A program made the translations under genes and the position numbers. Shown in pieces: positions 1 through 8,061 of a stretch of DNA of 26,257 nt. The stretch covers positions 1 through 26,257 of the forward strand of contig JAPXLV010000040.1 of assembly GCA_033809355.1 (NCBI GenBank), in the 5' to 3' direction. The notes below the pieces were generated by a model. That model saw only the letters and a program-made list of their open reading frames with translations. It was not told the origin of the DNA and searched no databases. Source of the DNA: T3Sed10-213 sp012519365 (GTDB taxonomy: Bacteria > Planctomycetota > Phycisphaerae > Sedimentisphaerales > Anaerohalosphaeraceae). The first letter of the stretch is position 1. Each line of letters starts with the position of its first letter.

Positions 1-150
1 CCTCTGCCATTTGAAATGTCACATATCGAGCATGGCTGACCACCTTGGCTCCGATCTTGACCAGTTTTTCCCGCATGGTTCGCAATGACCAATCGTTTAT
101 GGACTTGGGCAGTGCCAGCCGCCTCAGAAAATTGCCAATATTATCCCGGA
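1..150 (-). pseudogene. IS1380-type transposase remnant, C-terminal part
   Basis: Reading the minus strand gives a peptide containing GNFLRRLALPKSINDWSLR followed by REKLVKIGAKVVSHARYVTF, which matches from memory the C-terminal end of IS1380-family DDE transposases. The similarity begins abruptly near position 145. Upstream the same frame stays open to about 289 but reads as unrelated sequence, so the DDE catalytic core is absent. The frame runs off the left edge of the window, so the true C-terminus is not visible. I interpret this as a decayed insertion sequence whose 5' part was deleted or replaced. An ATG at 262 lies in the same frame and could start a short chimeric ORF, but nothing suggests it is functional. 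Confidence 0.65.
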
Positions 151-316
151 TTTCCCAAGTAAATCCGGGTTCTATCTTTCTTTCGCAAAGATTCGGGAAT
201 AAAAGCGAGGCTGGAGACAAGACAAAACACACGCGTGCTTTCGGGTTCGGTCCGTATCCCATCGATAGGCCCAGAGGCAGCACGTCTTGTCATACGTCGC
301 GCAAGATGTCGGCGGG

Positions 317-736
317 TCATTCGCCGATGATTTGGCAGATGACGGTTCGGGTTCGTTTTCGGGTGTCAAAATCGATCAGGGTGATTTGCTGCCATGTGCC
401 GAGGGTCAGCAGGCCGTCGCAGATGGGCACGGCCAGGGACGGTCCCAGCACGCTGGCGCGGACATGGGCATGTCCGTTGTCGTCGTGCCAGGTTTTTTCG
501 TGTTCGTAATAGGCGTTTTCGGGGGCCAGTTTTTCAAACACTGCCTTCATATCGAAATTGACCAGCCCCGGCTCATATTCAAGGGTGGTGATGCCGGCCG
601 TGGAGCCGACATTAAAGACGGTTACCACACCCTGTTTAATCTTTGACCGGTCGATTGCCTGCTGGACTTGGGCGGTGATATCGACCAGATGGCAGTGACC
701 CTCGGTGGGGATATGCAACCTCTGCGTATAAACCAT
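317..736 (-). CDS. YjbQ/UPF0047 family protein (secondary thiamine-phosphate synthase-like)
   Basis: This 139-residue protein has the full length of the UPF0047/YjbQ family. The diagnostic block YEHEKTWHDDNGHAHVRAS is present, followed by LGPSLAVPICDG and LGTWQQITLIDFD, and it ends in R-x-R-x-V-x-x-Q. The His and Asp residues of the first block form the probable metal or active site. Some family members have weak thiamine-phosphate synthase activity, but the physiological role is poorly established, so the product name should be read loosely. It is a single cytosolic domain without a signal peptide. It is the last gene of a leftward cluster, starting 23 nt after the PDZ gene stop. Family assignment is secure; function is not. 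Confidence 0.9.
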   Translation of the reverse strand: MVYTQRLHIPTEGHCHLVDITAQVQQAIDRSKIKQGVVTVFNVGSTAGITTLEYEPGLVNFDMKAVFEKLAPENAYYEHEKTWHDDNGHAHVRASVLGPSLAVPICDGLLTLGTWQQITLIDFDTRKRTRTVICQIIGE

Positions 737-759
737 CGCTGTCCTGTCTGGGCGTTCGT

Positions 760-1836
760 TTAGTTGGTCTGTTGGGTTTTTTCTTTGAGCAGGGCCTCAA
801 GGGCTTTTTGCCGTTCCTGCATTTGTTCGATCTGACGGCTCAAGATTTCCAGTTGACGTTCAAGATGTTCCTGCGGCGTGCCTGAATCGTCTTTGTCGGC
901 TGTTTCGGACCTGCTTGCGTCGTTTTCACCGCCGCGGGACTCTTCGCTGCGTGCCTCTTCGCCGCGGGCCTCCGTTCGCTGTGAGTGTCTGATGTCGGGA
1001 GGGAACGGAGGAAACTTTGAAAAGTCAAATTCGGGCGGCAGTTTCAGATTGCGTCCTCGTTCAAACGTCTTTTTTGCCTTTTCGATGTCGTTTTTTACCG
1101 TCTGCTGGTATTCCTGGGGCAGTCGATCAATTTGACTAATCGTGGTAAAATATTCTTTTTCGGGTGTCTTGACGATGACTGTGGCGGTCGGCTCGTTGGG
1201 GTTGCCTTCGATGACAATCGTAAAGGCAGTGCGTCCGTCGTCGTGCAGAAAATGGTACTGGGTACCGAGCTTGGGCAATTGCGAATCGCGGCTTTCGAAT
1301 TGTTCTTTGAGTTGGTCAAACGGGATTTCGATCCATTCGCGGTCGCCCGGACGCCTGCGAAACATCCGCCCGGGTCGAAAAATCATGCTTTCATCGGGTT
1401 CGATAGGGTATTTCCAGCCGGTATGGTCAAAGCGAAACTGCGGCCCCATCGCTTCGAAGGTAATAGAGGTTTTGCACAGTTGACCCATGTGGATAAACTC
1501 GACGGTGGCCGAGCCGCCGACCCCGATTTCCCACATTGTTCTGAACAACTCGTGGGGGTTGGTCAACGGTTTTTCGTCAATGCTTAACAGGATGTCGTCT
1601 TTGTCCAGCCCCGCTTTGTCGGCCGGGCCGTCGCGATAGATATTCTCGACAAGCAGCCCCTGATCCGGCTGAAGGCGAAGATGTTTGCGCACCAAGTCGG
1701 GGATTTCGGCACTGATTCGGGCGCCCAAAAAGGGGCTCTGCAGAGCAGGTTGTCCCTCTTGGTTTTGGGCCGTCAGCGATGTCGTCAAGACGGATACGAT
1801 CAGTAAAACCAAAGCATACTTCATAAGCCGCATCAT
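760..1836 (-). CDS. Secreted PDZ-domain protein with C-terminal coiled coil
   Basis: The start is set at ATG 1836 because GGAGGT lies 6 nt upstream and a hydrophobic signal segment follows at once (KYALVLLIVSVLTTSLTAQ). The same frame stays open further upstream to 1998, but that stretch overlaps the preceding gene and looks non-coding. The product has about 358 residues. Residues 35-128 resemble a PDZ domain, with FLGARI, then a GLLVENIYRDGPADKAGL block and DDILLSIDEKPL. No trypsin-like protease domain precedes it, so this is not an HtrA protease. The middle (about 130-290) is unassigned. It is followed by a charged Arg/Glu/Ser-rich linker and a Gln/Glu/Leu-rich segment (about 318-355) that should form a coiled coil. 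It sits 22 nt after the probable anti-sigma gene, so it may act in the periplasm in sensing or regulation of that system; this role is inferred. Confidence 0.8.
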   Translation of the reverse strand: MMRLMKYALVLLIVSVLTTSLTAQNQEGQPALQSPFLGARISAEIPDLVRKHLRLQPDQGLLVENIYRDGPADKAGLDKDDILLSIDEKPLTNPHELFRTMWEIGVGGSATVEFIHMGQLCKTSITFEAMGPQFRFDHTGWKYPIEPDESMIFRPGRMFRRRPGDREWIEIPFDQLKEQFESRDSQLPKLGTQYHFLHDDGRTAFTIVIEGNPNEPTATVIVKTPEKEYFTTISQIDRLPQEYQQTVKNDIEKAKKTFERGRNLKLPPEFDFSKFPPFPPDIRHSQRTEARGEEARSEESRGGENDASRSETADKDDSGTPQEHLERQLEILSRQIEQMQERQKALEALLKEKTQQTN

Positions 1837-1858
1837 ACAGGTACCTCCACACATCAGC

Positions 1859-2419
1859 TTATAGGTCCTGATAGCTGACCAATTGCGTTCTGAGATTTTC
1901 ACGATAGCCTTCGATGAGCCATTGCTGGCCGTTTTCATCGATGTAGTAATAGTAATCGACATCCTTAATGACCGGCGAGGAAGCATCGTTTGCGGCATGG
2001 GTCAGGATGCGATCGGGGCCGGGGATTTGCGGGGTCGGTTCAACGCCTCTGTTGGCTGCCGTGGCGCCGTTCTGCGAGACGGCCGGGCGATAGGCAAATT
2101 GAATCAGCACCGCCAGCAGCAGACCGGCGGCCATGCCGGAGACAAAACGAAACGTTCCGCCGGGCAGTTTGAAACGGCGATGGTGAAGTGTGCCGCGCTT
2201 GTTCCACGCAGCGGCAAAAATCGATTCAAATGAGCGCCCCTGATCGGCAAGACAGGCCAGCTCGGCCTGGGCCTGAATGTGCAGCATTTGAAATTCTTCA
2301 AACAGCCGTCGATTTAAGGGGTCCTTGGCAAGATGGGCGTCCAGCAAACGCTTTTCGCTCGGCTCAATCTCGCCGTCAAAAAATTTGCCCATCAGAATTT
2401 CCAGTTTTTCGTTATCCAT
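1859..2419 (-). CDS. Membrane-anchored probable anti-sigma factor
   Basis: The 186-residue product begins with an acidic helical segment (MDNEKLEILMGKFFDGEIEPS, about 75 residues in all), typical in style of short planctomycete anti-sigma proteins: 'L-x-x-x-x-x-D-G-E-I' followed by 'L-x-x-H-L'. It lacks the H-x-x-x-C-x-x-C zinc motif of classical ZAS anti-sigma factors. A single transmembrane helix lies at residues 91-110, leaving about 75 residues outside, including a DYYYYIDENGQQWLIEGY stretch. The start ATG has AGGTGA 5 nt upstream. It begins 11 nt after the stop of the sigma gene and is followed by the PDZ gene, so sigma, anti-sigma and PDZ probably share a transcript. The anti-sigma role is inferred from position and topology; no strong domain is recognisable. 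Confidence 0.7.
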   Translation of the reverse strand: MDNEKLEILMGKFFDGEIEPSEKRLLDAHLAKDPLNRRLFEEFQMLHIQAQAELACLADQGRSFESIFAAAWNKRGTLHHRRFKLPGGTFRFVSGMAAGLLLAVLIQFAYRPAVSQNGATAANRGVEPTPQIPGPDRILTHAANDASSPVIKDVDYYYYIDENGQQWLIEGYRENLRTQLVSYQDL

Positions 2420-2430
2420 GGTTCACCTGC

Positions 2431-3060
2431 TTATGTGTGATTGTTTCGGTTTCTCATCCGGTTCTTGACGATATCATAAATCATTCGCCGACTTCGGGTT
2501 AGGCGAATCTGTACCGTTGTAAACGGAATGTCGAGCATCTCGGCAATCTGGGCATAGGAATAATCTTTGATATATTTTAAGACAAAAACTTCACGGTATT
2601 TTTCCGGCAGCCGCTTAAGGGCCTGCAGAATCGATTCGCATTGCTCCTGCGTCCAGTGCTCTTCGTTGAGACTGGGCTGCTCGGGCGGTTCGATCTCCTG
2701 CTGAATTTGGGTGCGCAGGACATTTTGTTTTTTTTGTTCTCGACGGTAATTGACGATTTCCCGCCGGGCAATGGTTGCCAGCCAGGGTTTGAAGCGTTCG
2801 GGCTCTTTCAAGGTCTCGATTTTGTCAATGACTTTGACGCAGATTTCCTGCAAAATATCATCGACGGCGTCAAACCGATACAAGCCGGCTATAACCAGTC
2901 CCTTGAGCCACTGCCAATTTCGCTGGAGCAATGTCTCCAAGGCGGTTTTGTCGCCGCGACTGGCGGCCAGGGCCAGCATCGACTCGTTTTCACTTGGTTG
3001 CGATCGTTTGCTCATCATCCTACTAATATAGACATTATCGTCCAGCTGTTCATACATCAT
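2431..3060 (-). CDS. RNA polymerase sigma factor, sigma-70/ECF family
   Basis: Sigma region 2 is seen in the segment with AVDDILQEICVKVIDKIE and the following W-L-A-T-I-A-R-R-E-I-V-N-Y-R-R block. Region 4 is seen in LKRLPEKYREVFVLKYIKDY with the helix-turn-helix SYAQIAEMLDIPFTTVQIRL. The protein would direct polymerase to a dedicated regulon and is probably held by the membrane protein encoded 11 nt downstream. The start is uncertain. The frame is open to an ATG at 3123, whose first 21 codons overlap a repetitive TTTTTGGGATTT stretch. In-frame ATG pairs occur at 3060/3057 and 3018/3015, and none has a clear Shine-Dalgarno sequence. I give 3060 as a compromise (209 residues); 3018 would also retain region 2. 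Confidence 0.85.
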   Translation of the reverse strand: MMYEQLDDNVYISRMMSKRSQPSENESMLALAASRGDKTALETLLQRNWQWLKGLVIAGLYRFDAVDDILQEICVKVIDKIETLKEPERFKPWLATIARREIVNYRREQKKQNVLRTQIQQEIEPPEQPSLNEEHWTQEQCESILQALKRLPEKYREVFVLKYIKDYSYAQIAEMLDIPFTTVQIRLTRSRRMIYDIVKNRMRNRNNHT

Positions 3061-3227
3061 TTTTGGGATTTCTGCAGTTTTTGGGATTTTGGCAGGTGCG
3101 GGAGCGGAACCTCTAAGAAACAATGTAAGTTATTTAATATACTTTGGTTACGTGTATTTTGGTGGGGCTTCCGATGGCGCGTTTTTGAGAAAAAATTGAA
3201 AAAAACAAAAAATCAGCATAATTTTAC

Positions 3228-3256
3228 TTGCAGCGAGCGGGGCGGTGGTGTATAGG
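3228..3256 (+). promoter_or_regulatory. Possible upstream rRNA promoter P1
   Basis: TTGCAG (3228-3233) and TATAGG (3251-3256) are separated by 17 bp. An A/T-rich run lies directly upstream (3185-3226) and could act as an UP element. The -10 match is only four of six, so this is weaker than the promoter at 3334. Confidence 0.45.
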
Positions 3257-3333
3257 ATGCGACCCGTCGTTGATCAGGCCGTATGGTCGATTCGGCGAGG
3301 GCAAAAAATTTAGAAAATTTTTTGAAAAAGGTA

Positions 3334-3362
3334 TTGACAGGTTAGCAGTTGTTCGTTAAAGT
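3334..3362 (+). promoter_or_regulatory. rRNA promoter P2
   Basis: A consensus -35 TTGACA (3334-3339) is followed after 17 bp by TAAAGT (3357-3362). An A/T-rich tract with A and T runs (3302-3330) sits just upstream and resembles an UP element. The core is similar to the tRNA-Asp promoter at 25188, which shares GTATTGACAGG and GTTAAA at the same spacing. Confidence 0.75.
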
Positions 3363-3471
3363 TAGCTATTCGGAACGCGACAGCGGGCAAGTCAATAGGG
3401 GTTTCGTTGCTTGGCCGCTTATTGTTTCCGAAAATGAGGTATCGGTTTTTTTAGACCGTTAAACTCGAAAA

Positions 3472-3482
3472 GTTCTTTGACA
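3472..3482 (+). promoter_or_regulatory. boxA-like antitermination element
   Basis: GTTCTTTGACA resembles the rRNA leader boxA (TGCTCTTTAACA in E. coli) that binds NusB/S10. It lies between promoter P2 and the mature 16S 5' end, as expected for an rRNA leader. The assignment is by sequence resemblance and position. Confidence 0.55.
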
Positions 3483-3684
3483 AGTTCATAAATGGTGCCG
3501 CAATGCAGCGAGAGCACAGGTCGTTGAGCCTTCACGACAAAGGGGTTCAATGTCCTTAAAAAACCAATTGGTGTGCAAAAACCGTCCGGTTTCGACCGGA
3601 TGGCATCAACAGGTTTCTCGTTGCGTGAGCGAGTTTAAGTTGATTCCAATGCGAAGATTTCCGTTTTGACGGAGTCAGTGATAC

Positions 3685-5223
<1,539 letters not shown>

Positions 5224-5317
5224 AGGATACCTTGGACACGGTTGGAGCAGTGCTGCTCTTAACAATCGTGTATGTCAGGTGCTTTTGTTGCGCGGACACC
5301 ATTTATGATGCTTATAT

Positions 5318-5352
5318 AAAGACCCGCCTCGTTTGAGGATGGGTCTTTTTTT
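5318..5352 (+). terminator. Rho-independent terminator of the 16S transcript
   Basis: AAAGACCC (5318-5325) pairs with GGGTCTTT (5341-5348). An inner CCTC-GTTT-GAGG hairpin stacks on it, and the T run continues to 5352. It ends the transcript about 100 nt after the 16S 3' end. Confidence 0.9.
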
Positions 5353-5514
5353 ATGGTTTTTCGGTACCGGATTAGGCATATCTTTATTCCGCTATTCTGG
5401 GTTGACTTTGCCGCGATGCGTCTGAATGATTCAGCGTATATTCGTGTGAGTTCCGTTTTCTGAGGCGTCAGTAACGCTTTTTGCAGATTGTTTGCTGGGG
5501 GTAATTTCACTTTT

Positions 5515-5541
5515 TTTTCAGTCGTTACAACTCTCTATAAT
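5515..5541 (+). promoter_or_regulatory. Possible promoter for sigma/FecR cluster
   Basis: A perfect TATAAT occurs at 5536-5541, 54 nt before the first possible start codon. No good -35 is present at 16-18 bp; the region is a T run (TTTTTTTTCA). It could be an extended or activator-dependent promoter. The stretch 5353-5514 shows nothing else that I can identify. Confidence 0.4.
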
Positions 5542-5594
5542 TCAATAGGTTATCGCGATTTACTAGGGTGCCGGCGGGCTTTTGGAAAAAATAA

Positions 5595-6221
5595 ATGGCG
5601 AAAAATTCGTTTTTCAAACAAGTATTCTATAGAACAGCTGCAGAACAGCTGCGTTTGCGAGATGAAGATGTTATGGATAGAGACAAGCTAAACAGCACAC
5701 AGGATAAACTTTCTGTCAGCGATTTTATGCGTCATGTGCTGGATAATGACCGACGCATTTATGGCTACATTTATGCGTTGATTCCCAATCCCTCTGAGGC
5801 TGAGGATTTGTTTCAGGATACGGTTACGATTATGTGGGAAAAGTATGAATCCTATCTGCCGGGGTCCGATTTTGGGGCCTGGGGGATTGGCATCGCCTAC
5901 AATTTAGTTCGCAATTACCGGCGGAAAATGGCCAACTCGCGTTTGCAGTTTTCGGAAGATGTCGAGCAGTTGATCGAATGTGAGGCCCAAAAAGCGACGT
6001 CCAATTTAGATGACAAGCTCAATGCCCTTAACCGTTGTCTTTCGAAGTTAACCCGAGAGGACAAAAAGGTTCTTAAACTCAAGTATGAATATAATTGTAC
6101 TGCCCAAGACATTGCCGGCAAGATTGGCTGCTCCGTAAAGGCGGTTTATTCAAAGCTCGCTCGAGCGAATGATTTTCTGCTGCGCTGCGTCAAACGGTCA
6201 TTGACTCAACAAAATTTATAG
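5595..6221 (+). CDS. RNA polymerase sigma factor, planctomycete ECF type (TIGR02989-like)
   Basis: This 208-residue product has sigma region 2 (DNDRRIYGYIYALIPNPSEA followed by EDLFQDTVTIMWEKY and F-G-A-W-G-I-G-I-A-Y-N-L-V-R-N-Y-R-R). Region 4 has LSKLTREDKKVLKLKYEYN and the helix-turn-helix AQDIAGKIGCSVKAVYSKL. The DRRIYGYI...PNPSEAEDLFQDT pattern is typical of the Rhodopirellula/Verrucomicrobium ECF group. The start is uncertain: ATG 5595 has only a weak GGA upstream, while ATG 5673 gives a product beginning MDRDKLNSTQ, which loses nothing conserved. The FecR-domain gene follows after 9 nt, a constant pairing in planctomycetes in which the FecR-like protein is thought to control the sigma factor. 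Confidence 0.88.
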   Translation: MAKNSFFKQVFYRTAAEQLRLRDEDVMDRDKLNSTQDKLSVSDFMRHVLDNDRRIYGYIYALIPNPSEAEDLFQDTVTIMWEKYESYLPGSDFGAWGIGIAYNLVRNYRRKMANSRLQFSEDVEQLIECEAQKATSNLDDKLNALNRCLSKLTREDKKVLKLKYEYNCTAQDIAGKIGCSVKAVYSKLARANDFLLRCVKRSLTQQNL

Positions 6222-6230
6222 TCTATCCCT

Positions 6231-7949
6231 ATGGACGATTACACGACAACCCGACAGTTCAGTGAGCTTTTGTTGAAGTTCCGAGAGGGCGTTATGTCGG
6301 ATGAGGAATTTCGGCATTTTGAAGACCTGTTGCGCGCCAATCCTCAGGTATGCCGATACTATGTCGAATCGTCCGTTCTTCAGTCTCTTTTTAGAGGTCG
6401 AAAATCAGCTTCTTTGTCGGGTTCTTGTGCCGCGGCCCAGACCGCTTGGGATCCTCAACTCTGGGACGAATTGGCGGCCTACGAGAAACAGGCCCCCGCG
6501 CTGCAGGCTCCAGAAGAAACACCGCAGCGGCAGGTGATTCAGAAGGTGGTTTATCCGCCGCGGGAAAGACGCAAGCTCACGCCGTTCAGTATTGTCGTCC
6601 TTTTGAATACGGCGGCAATCGTTCTGTTTTTTGTGTTTCTGCGGTTTGTGCCGCCCAAAGGGGAGCATGAGGTGGCGACCCTGCTGGATCAACTCGGTGC
6701 GCAATGGGGTCAGGCCGATCCTGCTCTCAGGCCCGGCGGCCGGTTACGGGCCAATGGGCAGAGCCTGCATTTGCAAAGCGGCATTGTTCATCTTCGGTAT
6801 GACAACGGGGTGGATGTGCTGGTGGAAGGGCCGGCGGTGTTTGAAATGTCCAAGTCCGGGGTGTATGTGGAATACGGGCGCTTGTACAGTCGCGTTTCCC
6901 AAACGGGGCTGGGGTTTATGGTGCAAACTCCCACCTCGCGATTTGTGGATTTGGGGACGGAGTTTGGCGTTCATGCGCAGGTGAATGGCACAGCGGAAGT
7001 GCACGTGATCAAAGGCAGCGTGCAGCTCTTCGCCGGCCCCCAGCAAAAAGCCAAAAACAGCCTGACGGTCTCTGAAAATAAGGCGGTTCGCTATGATGCG
7101 TATGGTGCCAAAATCGAGCAGATACCTGTGGCCAAAGAGGCCTTTGTGCGGGCGATTGATTCAAACACCAATATGGTCTGGCGGGGTCAGCAGCGGATCG
7201 ATCTTGCGGATATTGTGGGCGGGGGCAATGGCTTGGGCACCGGAAAACTTGACAGTGGGATCGAAACCAATACAGGTCGGTGGTTTGAATCGCCGGATCC
7301 TGATTTGGTTCAAAGCAAAGTTACCGGGATATTAAGTGGGGCAGGGGAATATAACAAAGTCAGCAGTCTTGCTTTAATTGACGGGGTGTTCGTTCCAGAC
7401 AGCCGAGAAGCACCTGTGCAAATTACTTCGGTAGGCCACACATTCAGCGGCTTTGTTGATGGGCGTGAAGTCTTCTGGGGAAATATTTTCAATGGGGCCT
7501 GGCATGCATCTGATACGGCGCTCAAGCATCAACTAAAACTTAACGGCCAGACATATGGTACCCCCGGCAACCCGGCCATATCGCTGCATTCCAATCAGGG
7601 GATTACGTTCGATCTTCAGGCCATTCGTCGAACGTTGCCTTGTGCGAAAATTTTACGGTTTACGTCTCTCTTCGGTGTTTCGGAAACCGTGGCTCTTGTT
7701 CCTTCATTTTCACCTTCAGCAGATGGACTTAATTCAGGAAAAGTCAACTGCTGGGTTTTGATCGACGGCAAAGAAAGATTTAATCGAAATTGTGTATCTT
7801 ATTTAGATGGCGTAATAGAGATCGAAGTGGATATTCAAGATGAAGATTGTTTTTTGACACTTGTGGTCACTGAATCAAATGACAGGCGTGCGTATGACTG
7901 GGCGTTATTTGCCAGGCCTTCCCTGCTGATTGAGATGGCGGCGAACTGA
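6231..7949 (+). CDS. FecR-domain membrane protein, probable regulator of adjacent sigma factor
   Basis: The N-terminal 60 residues (FSELLLKFREGVMSDEEFRH, then FEDLLRANPQVCRYYVE) are the cytoplasmic head typical of planctomycete FecR-like proteins. One transmembrane helix lies at about 117-140 (FSIVVLLNTAAIVLFFVFLRFV). A FecR domain follows at about 150-275, with LQSGIVHLRYDNGVDVLVEGP, then SRFVDLGTEFGVHA and AEVHVIKGSVQLF. The last 200 residues look like a beta-rich carbohydrate-binding region (SVGHTFSGFVDG; SLHSNQGITFDLQAIRR), possibly NPCBM-like, which could let it sense extracellular glycans. It lies 9 nt after the sigma gene and no terminator separates them, so co-transcription is likely. 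The signalling role is inferred from family and position. Confidence 0.85.
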   Translation: MDDYTTTRQFSELLLKFREGVMSDEEFRHFEDLLRANPQVCRYYVESSVLQSLFRGRKSASLSGSCAAAQTAWDPQLWDELAAYEKQAPALQAPEETPQRQVIQKVVYPPRERRKLTPFSIVVLLNTAAIVLFFVFLRFVPPKGEHEVATLLDQLGAQWGQADPALRPGGRLRANGQSLHLQSGIVHLRYDNGVDVLVEGPAVFEMSKSGVYVEYGRLYSRVSQTGLGFMVQTPTSRFVDLGTEFGVHAQVNGTAEVHVIKGSVQLFAGPQQKAKNSLTVSENKAVRYDAYGAKIEQIPVAKEAFVRAIDSNTNMVWRGQQRIDLADIVGGGNGLGTGKLDSGIETNTGRWFESPDPDLVQSKVTGILSGAGEYNKVSSLALIDGVFVPDSREAPVQITSVGHTFSGFVDGREVFWGNIFNGAWHASDTALKHQLKLNGQTYGTPGNPAISLHSNQGITFDLQAIRRTLPCAKILRFTSLFGVSETVALVPSFSPSADGLNSGKVNCWVLIDGKERFNRNCVSYLDGVIEIEVDIQDEDCFLTLVVTESNDRRAYDWALFARPSLLIEMAAN

Positions 7950-8061
7950 ATAGATTCAAGTTTCTGCCAATTAAGCGGTAGAGGATTGTAGAAAAATGGA
8001 AAGTTCATTTTGGATAGGTTTGTTTGAGCCAAAAAGGTCGTATTTTTGAAAGGCAAAGATT

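Larger units (their letters stand above)
3124..3684 (+). promoter_or_regulatory. 16S rRNA upstream region and leader
   Basis: This 561-base stretch has no credible gene. Its left side carries very A/T-rich DNA next to the divergent sigma gene. The rest is the 16S leader: two possible promoters (around 3228 and 3334), a boxA-like antitermination signal near 3472, and a small hairpin around 3587-3599 (CCGGTTTCGACCGG). AATTGGTGTGC at 3566-3576 can pair imperfectly with GCGGACACCATTT at 5292-5304 downstream of the 16S gene. That would close a processing stalk for the precursor. The stalk is a hand-made pairing with mismatches and should be treated as tentative. Confidence 0.6.

Noticed and set aside
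1837..1998. N-terminal extension of the PDZ protein to 1998
   Set aside because: It overlaps the preceding gene and lacks a ribosome site, whereas GGAGGT and a signal peptide mark the start at 1836.
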